Assembly: GCF_008330945.1 (NCBI RefSeq)
Contig: NZ_CP043489.1
Location: 744,001-808,000, forward strand
Reading direction: 5' to 3'
Length of the DNA: 64,000 nucleotides
DNA from: Labrys sp. KNU-23
GTDB taxonomy: Bacteria > Pseudomonadota > Alphaproteobacteria > Rhizobiales > Labraceae
Of this stretch, positions 18,889 through 28,309 are shown in pieces; within the stretch, counting starts at the first letter, position 1, and every line of letters begins with the position of its first letter. Made by a program: the position numbers and the translations under genes. The notes below the pieces were generated by a model, which was given only the letters and a program-made list of their open reading frames with translations, did no database searches and was not told where the DNA came from.

Positions 18889-19527
18889 TCAGCTTCCCAG
18901 CGCCTGCACCCGTTCGGCAAACACCTGCCCGAGGGCGAGATGCGCGTCGGCTTCATAATGGATGCCGTCGATCGGGCTGACCTCGATCAGCGTGCCGACA
19001 TCGAGAAATTCGGCACCGTGCCTGCGCGCGACGGCTTCGTAGAGGGGCGGCAGAGCCTGCGATTTTTCCACTCCACCGGCGAAGAGCGATCCGAGGCAAC
19101 CGACAAGGCGGATGGGCGGCGGGCAGGCGATCAGGAGCCTGGCCGGCGGCCGGTCGAGATTGGGCGTCGCGGCGATGATGCCGGCGAGGATGTCGACCCC
19201 GGCGGCGATGTCTTCCGGCGGCGCGCCGAAGCGAGCCTTGAGATCGTTGGTGCCCAGCATCAATACGATGACATCAAGCGGGCGATGGCTCTCCAGGCAG
19301 GCGGCGAGATAGCGCCGACCATTCTTGTGGATGCCCTCGATGAGGTCGTCGCGGATGGTGGTGCGCCCTGGCAGGCCCTCCTCGATCACATGCCAGGCGT
19401 GGCCGAGGATCTTGCGCATCACCCCCGGCCACCGCGTCTTGCCGTCATAGCGGCGGGCCTCGTCCAGGCTGGCCAGAGGCGGCGTACCGAACGTGTTGGA
19501 ATCGCCGAAACAAAGAACATTCTTCAT
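18889..19527 (-). CDS. SGNH/GDSL hydrolase (arylesterase-like)
   Basis: The 212-residue enzyme has the SGNH blocks: FGDSNTFG (block I, nucleophile serine), GLPGRTT (block II glycine region), MLGTNDLK (block III asparagine) and DGIHYEADAH (block V catalytic Asp and His). Such enzymes hydrolyse short-chain or aryl esters. No signal peptide is seen, so it is cytoplasmic. The ATG at 19527 puts block I at residues 7-14, as is usual. Confidence 0.9.
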   Translation of the reverse strand: MKNVLCFGDSNTFGTPPLASLDEARRYDGKTRWPGVMRKILGHAWHVIEEGLPGRTTIRDDLIEGIHKNGRRYLAACLESHRPLDVIVLMLGTNDLKARFGAPPEDIAAGVDILAGIIAATPNLDRPPARLLIACPPPIRLVGCLGSLFAGGVEKSQALPPLYEAVARRHGAEFLDVGTLIEVSPIDGIHYEADAHLALGQVFAERVQALGS

Positions 19528-19546
19528 GGGAACGACAAACTTTCTT

Positions 19547-19630
19547 CTGGGATCGCAAGCGTCTCGCCTGCTCTTGGAATTACCGCGCTTGGTATGAAGG
19601 GAATTGCAGGCGAGACGCCTGCTATCCCAG
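19547..19630. repeat. 84-bp inverted repeat between two hydrolase/methyltransferase genes
   Basis: Arms CTGGGAT...GCGTCTCGCCTGC (19547-19571) and GCAGGCGAGACGC...ATCCCAG (19606-19630) are complementary, including a perfect 13-bp core. It resembles paired REP units of alphaproteobacteria and fills the gap between tam and the SGNH gene. Confidence 0.7.
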
Positions 19631-19633
19631 GAT

Positions 19634-20404
19634 CTAGCGCTGCACCACGATGAAGAGCCGCGGAAAGGCCAGTACCACCTTGCCGTCGGTCCGCGGCGGA
19701 TAGGCCTTCGCGATGCGCGCCGTATAGTTTTCCAGAAAGGCCGGCTGCTGGCCGGCATCGAGCGGATCGAGAAAGGCGCGCAGGCCGGTCGCCCGCAGCC
19801 AGGACACAATGGCCGGCGCATTATCAAGCACGTGATAATAGGTGGTTCGCCAGATATCGATCGAGGACGCTTGTCCGGCGAACAGGTTGTAGTAGTCCTC
19901 GGCCGGCAGGATGCGCTCGCGGATGCGCGAGGCATCGCCGAGCCTGGCTGCCCAGGGGCCGTCCGCGGCCGCCTCGCGCATCAGGCGATGGGACGGCTCT
20001 GCCAGATTGTCGGGCATCTGAACGGCGAGCACGCCGCCCGGCGCGGTCTGGGCGAGCAGGCGCGGCAACAGCGCCGCATGTCCGGGAACCCACTGCATCA
20101 CCGCATTGGCGAAGATCAGTTCCGGCGGCTTTTCGGCCTGCCAGCTGGTCACGTCCCCCTGCTCGAAGCGCGCCGCAGGCAAGCGTTTGCGGGCCTCCGA
20201 CAACATGGTTTCGGAGGTGTCGATCCCGATCACCTCGGCAGCGGGCCAGCGTTTGGCCAGGAGTTCGGTGGAGTTGCCGGGGCCGCACCCCAAATCGACG
20301 GCAAGAGCAGCCGCCGCCAGGGGGACGCGATCGAGCAGGTCGCGCGCCGGTCGCGTGCGCTCGTCCTCGAAACGCAGATAAAGCGAGGGATTCCAATCGG
20401 CCAT
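19634..20404 (-). CDS. tam: Trans-aconitate 2-methyltransferase
   Basis: Tam methylates trans-aconitate, a spontaneous by-product of the citric acid cycle, using SAM. The 256-residue protein begins MADWNPSLYLRFEDERTRPA, the characteristic Tam start, followed by SAM motif I VDLGCGPGNSTELL and the NAVMQWVP segment. The length matches the family (about 250-260). An upstream leader is not evident. Confidence 0.93.
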   Translation of the reverse strand: MADWNPSLYLRFEDERTRPARDLLDRVPLAAAALAVDLGCGPGNSTELLAKRWPAAEVIGIDTSETMLSEARKRLPAARFEQGDVTSWQAEKPPELIFANAVMQWVPGHAALLPRLLAQTAPGGVLAVQMPDNLAEPSHRLMREAAADGPWAARLGDASRIRERILPAEDYYNLFAGQASSIDIWRTTYYHVLDNAPAIVSWLRATGLRAFLDPLDAGQQPAFLENYTARIAKAYPPRTDGKVVLAFPRLFIVVQR

Positions 20405-20573
20405 GAAAAATATCCTTGAATATTCGCCCCGACGAAGCGTCTAACGCGCCGTATCCGCCAGCGGAATTGGACCCGATGCTGCAGGTCTCATTGTCGCACC
20501 GCGAATGCTGAGAACAGGCACGCTTGTTCGGCACGATGCCACAGCACCGGCAGACGGAACGAGGCCGGCCGCA

Positions 20574-21299
20574 TCAGGTGATCAGGAAGCCACCATCCAC
20601 CGGCATGGCGACGCCGTTCACCATCGAGGCCTTGTCGCTGAGCAGAAAGGCGATGGTCTCGGCCACTTCCTCCGGCTCGAAGAAGCGTCCCAGCGGGATG
20701 CGCTGCAGCATGGGCGCGGCCTTGGCAGGGTCGCTCCAGGCCTTCACCGCCATGGGCGTGAGGATCACCGTCGGGCAGATCGCATTGACGCGGATGCCCT
20801 GGCGTCCGAGTTCGTTCGCCATCACCGTGGTCAGCGAGTCGAGCGCGCCCTTGCTGGCGCAATAGGCCGCGTGATCGGCAAAGCCGATCGAAGAGGAAAT
20901 GCTGGATACGTTGACGATCGCCCCCTTCTTGCCCCGGGCGATCATGCTACGCGCGCATTCCTGGCCGAAGATCATGGCCGCGACCACGTTCACCGACATC
21001 AGTTCCTGGAAGGCTTCGACGCTGGTCTCCAGGAAGGGCTCGAGCGTGGTGGTGCCGGCGTTGTTGACCAGCCGATCGACAGGCTGGATCGAACGGGCCA
21101 CGGCGCGGACGGCCTCGGGATCGGCGAGGTCGACGGCATGGATCTCCGCACCCGTCTCGGCGGACAGGCTTTCGAGCTCGGCCTGGTTGCGCCCGATGGC
21201 AATGATCTCAGCGCCCCGGGCCGCCAGCAGCTTGGCGGTGGCTCGCCCGATACCCTTGGTGGCTCCCGTTACCACGATACGCTCGCCGGCAAATTCCAT
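20574..21299 (-). CDS. SDR oxidoreductase similar to L-xylulose/dicarbonyl reductase
   Basis: The 241-residue short-chain dehydrogenase has the cofactor motif VTGATKGIGR, NNAG, and the active-site tetrad residues in NVSSISSS and AAYCASKGALD. The C-terminal half, with NAICPTVILTPM, AWSDPAKAAPML and RIPLGRFFEPEEV, closely resembles L-xylulose (dicarbonyl) reductases as I remember them. The likely reaction is NADPH-dependent reduction of a ketopentose or dicarbonyl. Xylulokinase (37.9 kb) and xylF (63.9 kb) are in the window but not adjacent. The ATG at 21299 matches the family start. Confidence 0.87.
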   Translation of the reverse strand: MEFAGERIVVTGATKGIGRATAKLLAARGAEIIAIGRNQAELESLSAETGAEIHAVDLADPEAVRAVARSIQPVDRLVNNAGTTTLEPFLETSVEAFQELMSVNVVAAMIFGQECARSMIARGKKGAIVNVSSISSSIGFADHAAYCASKGALDSLTTVMANELGRQGIRVNAICPTVILTPMAVKAWSDPAKAAPMLQRIPLGRFFEPEEVAETIAFLLSDKASMVNGVAMPVDGGFLIT

Positions 21300-21552
21300 C
21301 GCATCCTCCCTCATGTTTGGCGGCATGGTAGCGGGCGGGAGCCTGCTGACAAGTCTGACAAATCAAAGTCAGGAAATTTTGGATCGGCACTAGCTTTGGC
21401 GCGCCTCATGGGCTATTTCCCGCGGCCCTCTTCCCCACCGCCGGAGCAAAGCGCGTTCAATCCTGGACGCTTTTCCTGCTCCGCCCTCAGGTTCGACGCG
21501 TCCTTGCGATTCTTGTCGGCCTCGACGGATCGTAACCGCCTTAGGAGGCCTC

Positions 21553-22890
21553 ATGCCGTCCCAATCCCCTGCAACGGGACAGAGCGCCCCTGTCTCTGTC
21601 GGCATCGATTTCGGTACCAGCAATACGGTGGTCGCCTTTGCCCATGCCGACGGCCGTACCGAGGCACTGAACTTCAAGCATGGCGGCCAGGACCTGAACC
21701 ATTTCGTCACGGCCCTGTGCTTCTGGGACGAGCGCCGCCCGGGCAAGTCCACGATTCGCGTCGAGGGTGGGCCCTGGGCCATCGAGCAATTCGTGGAAGC
21801 GACGACCGCCCTTCGCTTCATCCAGTCCTTCAAGAGCTTTGCCGCCAGCGCCACCTTCCAGGAGACCCGCATCTTCCGCGAGCGCTTCCGTTTCGAAGAT
21901 CTGCTCGCGACCTTCCTCAACACGCTGGTCAAGCATGCGGACGGACGGCTCGATTTGTCGGCGGCCAACCTCGTCATCGGCCGTCCCGTGACCTTTGCCG
22001 GCCGGCAGCCCGATGACGATCTGGCCATGCAGCGCTATCAGACCGCCTTCGAGCGCCTCGGCGTCAGCAGCCCCACTTACGTCTATGAGCCGGTAGGCGC
22101 GGCCTTCTTCTATGCCCGCCAGCTCAAGCGCGACGCAACCGTGCTGGTCGCCGATTTCGGTGGCGGCACCAGCGACTTTTCGATCATGCGTTTCGAACAG
22201 GTCGCCGGCCAGTTGAAAGCCGAACCCCTCGCCCATTCCGGCATCGGCATTGCCGGCGACGCCTTCGACTATTCGATCGTCGATCGCATTGTCTCGCCGC
22301 GCCTGGGCAAGGGCGGGCGCTTCCGCTCCTTTGACAAGGAACTGTCGATCCCCAATCACTATTACGCCAACCTGGCGCGCTGGCATCAGCTCGCCATGAT
22401 GAAGACCAATGGCGATCTCAAGGGCCTCCAAGACCTGGCCAAAGTCGCTCTGGAACCGGAAAAGCTCGAAAAATTCATCGAAATCATCGAATTCGACATG
22501 GGTTTCTCGCTCTACAGCGCGGTATCCAAAGCCAAGATCGCGCTGTCAAGCCAGGACGAGACCGAGTTCCGCTTCGCCGGCGGCGACATCGAGATTACAG
22601 CTCCGCTGAAGCGCCGCGATTTCGAGCGCTGGATCGCTGCCGACGTCGCCCGCATCGAGGCCAGCCTGGACGAAGGGCTCAGCCAAGCCAACACCCGGGC
22701 CGAGGAGATCGAGCGCGTCTTCCTCACCGGCGGCACCTCCTTCGTGCCGGCCATCCGCAAGCTCTTCGCCGAGCGCTTCGGCGAGGAGCGCCTGGTTACC
22801 ACCGACCAGTTCGAGTCGATCGCCTACGGCCTCGCCTTGATCGGCCAAGACAAGCAGAAGGAACGCTGGGAGGTGAGGAAGGCGGCGTGA
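21553..22890 (+). CDS. Hsp70-family protein, YegD type
   Basis: The 445-residue protein has the Hsp70/actin-type ATPase domain: phosphate 1 motif VGIDFGTSNTVVAF, phosphate 2 motif VADFGGGTSDFS, and VFLTGGTSFVPAI as the adenosine motif. The C-terminal substrate-binding region of DnaK is essentially absent, as in E. coli YegD. It is probably a cytoplasmic ATPase or atypical chaperone. TTAGGAGGCCTC precedes the ATG. Confidence 0.92.
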   Translation: MPSQSPATGQSAPVSVGIDFGTSNTVVAFAHADGRTEALNFKHGGQDLNHFVTALCFWDERRPGKSTIRVEGGPWAIEQFVEATTALRFIQSFKSFAASATFQETRIFRERFRFEDLLATFLNTLVKHADGRLDLSAANLVIGRPVTFAGRQPDDDLAMQRYQTAFERLGVSSPTYVYEPVGAAFFYARQLKRDATVLVADFGGGTSDFSIMRFEQVAGQLKAEPLAHSGIGIAGDAFDYSIVDRIVSPRLGKGGRFRSFDKELSIPNHYYANLARWHQLAMMKTNGDLKGLQDLAKVALEPEKLEKFIEIIEFDMGFSLYSAVSKAKIALSSQDETEFRFAGGDIEITAPLKRRDFERWIAADVARIEASLDEGLSQANTRAEEIERVFLTGGTSFVPAIRKLFAERFGEERLVTTDQFESIAYGLALIGQDKQKERWEVRKAA

Positions 22891-22952
22891 GGGCGAGAGG
22901 TCATCTTTGGAAACAGGGATCCAGATTCGTCCCGGCTATCCGGCAGCTTGCT

Positions 22953-23942
22953 TCAATCGAAGGAACTCGTCACCGCTACTTCATTCTTTTTAGCCAGTCG
23001 ACGCGCCCACACGGCAAACAGCGGCAGAATGACCACGAAGAAGGTAAAATAATAGGCTGCCAGCCCCCGGCTCAACCAGATGACGCCCTCCTCCGGCACC
23101 TCAGTACCGACCAAACTCAGGCTAGCCCAACACAGAGCAAGCAATGCGCAAACCAGCTGGAACCACGGCCGCATTGGTTGCCAACGATAACGACCGGAAA
23201 CCAGCCAAGGCACCACCAGCGGAACGATCACCGCCATGAATATCACGATTACCCCGCCAAGCTTGTTGGGAACGCTGCGCAGGATGGCATAGAAGGACAA
23301 AAAGCTTTCGTTCGGAAGAATGTGCTGGGCAGCCAGCAGGTCAAACGGCTGAAGAGCCGAGATAGGCCTACCCCGAACCAGAGCAACCAGTACACCAGCG
23401 GCAAAACCGCCAACCAACAACAGAACAATGCTCAAGAGCCGCAAGCAGGATTGCCGACACAATCCAGCATTAAACGATTGTTGCAGAACTGGACCGTGCA
23501 TCAGCGCCAGATCGAGCGCCAAGGCTAAGACCGGAAAAGCCAGTAGCGTCATCAAGCCGCCATTACGAACAGCCTCGGATAGAGCAGCGGGCAGGAAACG
23601 CAAGAACTCTGGTAACCAAGCCTTCACTAGCCCTACAGGAAATACGAAGCCTAGGATGTCGGCAAGTTCGAGCCATAACAGGCCAAGGACCAAGAAAAAC
23701 CAGCTATACTGGCGCCACTTTGTGAAGACGCCGTCGTAAACGGATATCCATAGATGAATGACAATGCAGAGGTAGACGACTGTCCTTAGTGTTTCCCCTA
23801 TCGTCAATCCGGTGAAGGCTGGGATCAGGTAATCTCTCTGCCAGAACAAGCCCGCTCCTGCCACGAAGGCGATCACGACCAAGCCGGCCAAGCGTATAGC
23901 GGTAGCGGGCACGATGCTGCGATCCAACGTCTTCGCGCTCAC
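22953..23942 (-). CDS. Divergent cytochrome-b-like membrane protein
   Basis: The 329-residue protein has eight or so membrane helices. The C-terminal third matches the cytochrome b C-terminal domain: FLSFYAILRSVPNKLGGV at 214-231 and PEEGVIWLSRGLAAYYFTFF at 283-302. The N-terminal part keeps a remnant of GYVLPWGQMS as GFVFPVGLVK (98-107). The PEWY quinol-site motif reads PNES, and of the four axial histidines only those equivalent to one heme (H63, H149) seem present. It stands alone without Rieske or cytochrome c1 partners and in visibly lower-GC DNA than its neighbours. The start is a GTG. Confidence 0.72.
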   Translation of the reverse strand: MSAKTLDRSIVPATAIRLAGLVVIAFVAGAGLFWQRDYLIPAFTGLTIGETLRTVVYLCIVIHLWISVYDGVFTKWRQYSWFFLVLGLLWLELADILGFVFPVGLVKAWLPEFLRFLPAALSEAVRNGGLMTLLAFPVLALALDLALMHGPVLQQSFNAGLCRQSCLRLLSIVLLLVGGFAAGVLVALVRGRPISALQPFDLLAAQHILPNESFLSFYAILRSVPNKLGGVIVIFMAVIVPLVVPWLVSGRYRWQPMRPWFQLVCALLALCWASLSLVGTEVPEEGVIWLSRGLAAYYFTFFVVILPLFAVWARRLAKKNEVAVTSSFD

Positions 23943-24047
23943 CTCTATACGCCCCGAGCCTACTGAGATGGGAAATCATGACGCTATATGATCCAGCGTC
24001 CCCATCAAAATGGGTGCGCTGAATCATGACTGGGTCTCATTCCAGAA

Positions 24048-25703
24048 TTAGCGCGAGAACTTCTTGTACTGGATGCGCTTGGGAATGGTCGAGTCGATGC
24101 CGAGGCGGCGCTTCTTGTCTTCCTCGTAAGCCTCGAAATTGCCCTCGAACCACTCGACATGGCTGTCGCCCTCGAAGGCGAGGATGTGGGTGGCGAGGCG
24201 GTCGAGGAAGAAGCGATCATGCGAGATGATCACGGCGCAGCCGGCATAGTTCTCCAGCGCCTCTTCCAGGGCCCGCAGCGTTTCCACGTCGAGGTCGTTG
24301 GTCGGCTCGTCGAGGAAGAGGACGTTGGAGCCTTCCTTCAGCATCTTGGCGAGCTGGACGCGGTTGCGTTCGCCGCCGGAGAGCACGCCGACCTTCTTTT
24401 GCTGGTCGCCGCCCTTGAAGTTGAAGGCGGAGGTGTAGCCGCGCGAGTTCACCTCGCGCTTACCCAGATAGAGAATGTCGTTGCCGCCTGAAATTTCCTG
24501 CCAGACCGTCTTGTTCGGATCGAGCGCATCGCGCGACTGGTCGACATAGCCAGGCTGCACCGTATCGCCGAAGGTGATGGTGCCGGCGTCGGGCTTTTCA
24601 AGGCCGAGCAGCATGCGGAAGAGCGTGGTCTTGCCGGCACCGTTCGGGCCGATCACACCGACAATGCCGCCCGGCGGCAGCGTGAAGTTCAAGTCGTCGA
24701 TCAAAAGCCGATCGCCGAACGCCTTGGAGACGCCCTGCACCTCGATGACCTTACCGCCGAGACGCGGACCGGTCTGGATCATGATCTGCGCGGTGGACGG
24801 GCCCTTCTCGTTCGCCTTGGCGAGCAGGTCCTCATAGGCATTGATGCGGGCCTTGGACTTGGCCTGGCGCGCCTTGGGGCTGGCGGCGATCCATTCCTGC
24901 TCGGCGGCAAGCTGCTTCTGGCGGCTCTCCTCCTCGCTCGATTCCTGGGCGAGGCGCTTCTGCTTCTGCGCCAGCCAGGTCGAATAGTTGCCTTCATAGG
25001 GGATGCCACGGCCGCGATCGAGCTCGAGGATCCAGCCCGTGACGTTGTCGAGGAAGTAGCGGTCATGGGTGACGATCAGGATGGCGCCCGGATAGGTGCG
25101 CAGATGCCCTTCGAGCCAGGCCACCGTCTCGGCATCGAGATGGTTGGTCGGCTCGTCCAGCAGCAGCAGTTCGGGGGCTTCGAGCAGCAGGCGGCACAGG
25201 GCCACGCGGCGACGTTCACCACCGGAGAGGTTGTCGACGGCGGCATCGTCGGGCGGACAGCGCAACGCGTCCATGGCCTGATCGACCTGGCTGTCGAGGT
25301 CCCACAGGTTCTTGGCGTCGATCTCGTCCTGCAGGCGGCTCATCTCGTCGGCCGTCTCGTCCGAATAGTTCATGGCGAGTTCGTTGTAGCGGTCGAGCAC
25401 GGCCTTCTTGGCCGCGACGCCGTCCATGACGTTCTCGCGCACGGTCTTGTTCGGATCGAGCTGCGGCTCCTGCGGCAGGTAGCCGACACGGGCGCCCTCG
25501 GCCACCCAACCGTCGCCGGTGAAGTCCTTGTCGATGCCGGCCATGATGCGCAGCAGGGTCGACTTACCCGAACCGTTCACGCCGAGCACGCCGATCTTGG
25601 CGTCCGGATAGAAGGACAGATGGATGTTGTCGAGGACCTTCTTGCCGCCCGGATAGGTCTTGTTCAGACCCTGCATGTGGTAGACGAATTGATACGCGGC
25701 CAT
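24048..25703 (-). CDS. ettA: Energy-dependent translational throttle protein EttA (ABC-F)
   Basis: EttA is a ribosome-associated ABC-F ATPase that gates the first elongation step according to ADP/ATP ratio. The 551-residue soluble protein has two ATPase domains (Walker [10 protein letters not shown] and GPNGAGKTT; signature [13 protein letters not shown] and [13 protein letters not shown]; Walker [12 protein letters not shown] and [11 protein letters not shown]). The linker and EttA-specific arm lie between them. The end [13 protein letters not shown] is typical of EttA. There are no membrane segments. Confidence 0.97.
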   Translation of the reverse strand: MAAYQFVYHMQGLNKTYPGGKKVLDNIHLSFYPDAKIGVLGVNGSGKSTLLRIMAGIDKDFTGDGWVAEGARVGYLPQEPQLDPNKTVRENVMDGVAAKKAVLDRYNELAMNYSDETADEMSRLQDEIDAKNLWDLDSQVDQAMDALRCPPDDAAVDNLSGGERRRVALCRLLLEAPELLLLDEPTNHLDAETVAWLEGHLRTYPGAILIVTHDRYFLDNVTGWILELDRGRGIPYEGNYSTWLAQKQKRLAQESSEEESRQKQLAAEQEWIAASPKARQAKSKARINAYEDLLAKANEKGPSTAQIMIQTGPRLGGKVIEVQGVSKAFGDRLLIDDLNFTLPPGGIVGVIGPNGAGKTTLFRMLLGLEKPDAGTITFGDTVQPGYVDQSRDALDPNKTVWQEISGGNDILYLGKREVNSRGYTSAFNFKGGDQQKKVGVLSGGERNRVQLAKMLKEGSNVLFLDEPTNDLDVETLRALEEALENYAGCAVIISHDRFFLDRLATHILAFEGDSHVEWFEGNFEAYEEDKKRRLGIDSTIPKRIQYKKFSR

Positions 25704-25819
25704 CGTTGCCTGCTCGAGTTTTCGTGGAAAGGGGATTGGGCCGGTGTGTAGCCGAGCGGGCGCAGCGGAGCAAGGGCGCAGCCGTAATTAGGCGCGCTGC
25801 CCTGCCCTGCAACGGAGTG

Positions 25820-26584
25820 CTACTGCCAGAACCGGAAGAGCTGATAGCCCAGCCCGACATAGCCGGAATAGATGTCGAACAGACCCGTCAATGCGAAAAC
25901 GGCTTTCCAGATCATCCCGCCGACATTGGTGGAGAATACCAGGAACAGGAAACCGATCGTCGCCAGCGGCGCGATGGCATTGGCCTGGGCCTGCATGTCA
26001 TAGGGCAGATAGGGCCGGATGATCGCAAAACCGTCGAAGCCGGGTACCGGCAGGAGATTGAGAACGGCGGCCGAGGCCTGCAGCGCCGCCAGAAATGCAA
26101 TCGCGGCCCAGAAGGGCGCCGTGCCCATGGTTTCCGGCAGGCCGAGCATGAAAGGCAGGCCGAGCAGGAAAAGGCAGACCAGATTGGCCAAGGGACCAGC
26201 CAGGGCGACGAAGGCATCCCAATGCCTGGTCCTGAGCACGGTGCGGTTGATATAGACCGAACCGCCCGGCAGGCCGATGCCACCCAGCACGAGGAAGAGC
26301 AGCGGCAAGCCGAAGCTCATCAGCGGATCGCTGTAGGCCAAGGGATTGAGGCTGAGATAGCCCTTCTCCATCACCGAGCGGTCCCCGCCCCAATAGGCCG
26401 CGAGGGCATGCGCCCCCTCGTGAAGGCAGAGCGACACCAGCCATCCCGACACGACGAAGGCAAACACGGTGACGGAGGCATCGAACCACCCCGTCACCAG
26501 GCTGACGGCCGTCACCACGAATACGGCGAGGATCGGAAGAAAATTGGCGCTCAAGCGCCAGGGCATCGCCGCAACTCTGGACAA
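25820..26584 (-). CDS. Site-2 protease family (M50) membrane metalloprotease
   Basis: The 254-residue protein has about six membrane helices and the zinc motif HEGAH in LCLHEGAHALAAYWGG. The third ligand motif NLLPVPGFDG differs only slightly from the usual NxxPxxxLDG. Members cleave substrates within the membrane. No PDZ domain is present, which matches the compact SpoIVFB/rhizobial group. The substrate is unknown. The start at 26584 is the only ATG before the first helix. Confidence 0.9.
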   Translation of the reverse strand: MSRVAAMPWRLSANFLPILAVFVVTAVSLVTGWFDASVTVFAFVVSGWLVSLCLHEGAHALAAYWGGDRSVMEKGYLSLNPLAYSDPLMSFGLPLLFLVLGGIGLPGGSVYINRTVLRTRHWDAFVALAGPLANLVCLFLLGLPFMLGLPETMGTAPFWAAIAFLAALQASAAVLNLLPVPGFDGFAIIRPYLPYDMQAQANAIAPLATIGFLFLVFSTNVGGMIWKAVFALTGLFDIYSGYVGLGYQLFRFWQ

Positions 26585-26671
26585 GGGGGACTCGTTCTCG
26601 AAGAAGGTTGTCCTATTGTGGGAATTTGCCGGCGATTTCGCAAGGGCAGGCGCAAACCCAGACGATGATGC

Positions 26672-27703
26672 TCAGATGCGCAGTCCCGCCCCGACACGGC
26701 GAAGGATCCAGTAGAACAACGCCGTCGCCGCCGCGCCGATGACGATCGCGAACCAGAAGCCCCCTTCTGTCTCGAGGAAGGGCAGATCCTTGGTGTTCAT
26801 GCCGAATATGCCGGCGACCAGGCTGCCGGGCAGCAGCAGGGCCGTCAGGATCGAGAGGGCGCGCAGCGAGCGGTTCGTCTCCTCAGCCAGGCGGGCACCC
26901 ACTTCGTCCTGCAGCAGCTTGGCCCGCTCCTGCAGGGTGAGAATGTCGTGGTCGAGCGATTGCAGCCGGTCGGCCAGGCGTTCGGCGGCGATGTGCATGG
27001 CCGGCTTGCTCTCCTCCTCCGGCTCGTCCTCCCAGTCCCGCAGCACGAGGGCCAAAGAGGAGAGCTGGCGATGCACCCGCACCGTCATGCGGCGGACTTC
27101 GATCAGACGCACCCGCTCGGTGGCCGCCATGTCCTCGACCACGCGGTCCTCGGCGGTGTCGAGCTCGTCGGCCATACCGGCCACGCGGCGCGCGACGGAA
27201 TCGCAGAATCGGTCGATGATGGTTTCGATCAGCCGCCCGGCAGCCGGCAGGTTGAGGCCCTTCTGCACGGCGCGATGGATCTCCTCCACCGAACGCAGAG
27301 GGTGCCGTCGCCCCGAGATCACCAGCCTCTCGCTGAGGGCAAAGCGTAACCGGCCGAGATGATCGCTCTCTCCGCCCAGCTCGCTATGGAAATCGGCGAT
27401 GACGCCGAAAATGACGTGGTCGATCGTATGCAGGCCGAGAGGCTCGTCCTTGGCGAGGAACAGGGCGCGGGCCTCTTCGGGAAGATTTTCGAAGGAGGAG
27501 AGCCAGTCTCTCGCCAGCCGGTCCGTCAGGCTGAAATGCAGCCAGAGCCAGCCATCCTCCGCCGCCAGCGCCGCCGGCACGTCACGCGGGTCGATCGCCT
27601 CCGGCTCGTAGCCCTCGCGAAAGCGATAGGCCCAGATCAGGCCGGCGATGGCCGCCGGCACGAAATTGACGCCCGGCAGATGTTGCTGCTGAATACTGTC
27701 CAT
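26672..27703 (-). CDS. CorA-superfamily divalent cation transporter (second copy)
   Basis: The 343-residue protein has an acidic cytoplasmic helical domain and two C-terminal membrane helices with the GMN motif in GIFGMNTKDLPFLE. The sequence differs considerably from the ZntB-type protein at 10046-11074, so this is a paralog and not a recent copy. It probably transports magnesium or zinc. The ATG at 27703 is chosen because GGAGG lies seven bases upstream. Confidence 0.9.
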   Translation of the reverse strand: MDSIQQQHLPGVNFVPAAIAGLIWAYRFREGYEPEAIDPRDVPAALAAEDGWLWLHFSLTDRLARDWLSSFENLPEEARALFLAKDEPLGLHTIDHVIFGVIADFHSELGGESDHLGRLRFALSERLVISGRRHPLRSVEEIHRAVQKGLNLPAAGRLIETIIDRFCDSVARRVAGMADELDTAEDRVVEDMAATERVRLIEVRRMTVRVHRQLSSLALVLRDWEDEPEEESKPAMHIAAERLADRLQSLDHDILTLQERAKLLQDEVGARLAEETNRSLRALSILTALLLPGSLVAGIFGMNTKDLPFLETEGGFWFAIVIGAAATALFYWILRRVGAGLRI

Positions 27704-27856
27704 GGCGCCTCCGCCAAGCGGTTCAGGCCCCCCCACCCGAGGCCAGAAGCCCGCATAGCTTCAAGTTCAGGCGATGTCCCGCCCCCGGGATAGCCGCCTG
27801 GAATGACGGGGCTAGATCATGCATGTGACAATGAGATGACAGTCACCCGGCAGCTG

Positions 27857-28309
27857 TCACGCGGTCTCGGCAACCTGTTCCAGCAGTGCGGACAGACCCG
27901 GCTCCTCGACCAGAAGGGCCGCATCGCCAGGCGAAAACCAGCGCACGTCGCGTTCGCTCATTTCCCGCCAGACCGTCAGATGGCCGGTGACGTCGAGACG
28001 ATAGACGAAGACGCGGACGAGATCGAAATGCAGGTCTCGGCGCTTCCAATACAGATACTCGCCGACCGGTTCCTTGCCGATCTTGCCGAGCAGCCCGGCT
28101 TCCTCCTCAGCCTCGATGGCGGCGGCCCGGCAGTCCTTGCGGTCCTTCATCGGCCAGCCCTTGGGGATGGTCCAACGACGGGTTTCCCGCGTGGTCACCA
28201 GGCAAACCTCGACCTTGCCGCGCTGGATCCGCAGGGGCAGCGCGCCAACCTGACGAAGCTCCTTGGCTGCGAGGGGCGATCTAAGAGGATATTTATCGAC
28301 TCTGGCCAT
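27857..28309 (-). CDS. Nudix hydrolase
   Basis: The 150-residue protein carries a Nudix box at GWPMKDRKDCRAAAIEAEEEAGL. The essential EEAG part is intact, whereas the first conserved glutamate and the arginine of the canonical RE pair are replaced. The preceding RRWTIPKGWP segment resembles diphosphoinositol/diadenosine polyphosphate hydrolases of rhizobia. It probably hydrolyses a nucleoside diphosphate derivative. The ATG at 28309 is preferred; the frame extends to 28354. Confidence 0.87.
   Translation of the reverse strand: MARVDKYPLRSPLAAKELRQVGALPLRIQRGKVEVCLVTTRETRRWTIPKGWPMKDRKDCRAAAIEAEEEAGLLGKIGKEPVGEYLYWKRRDLHFDLVRVFVYRLDVTGHLTVWREMSERDVRWFSPGDAALLVEEPGLSALLEQVAETA

Noticed and set aside
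10046..27703. Possible recent duplication of the two CorA-type transporters
   Set aside because: The proteins share only the fold and the GMN motif; residues around it and elsewhere differ widely, so they are ancient paralogs.
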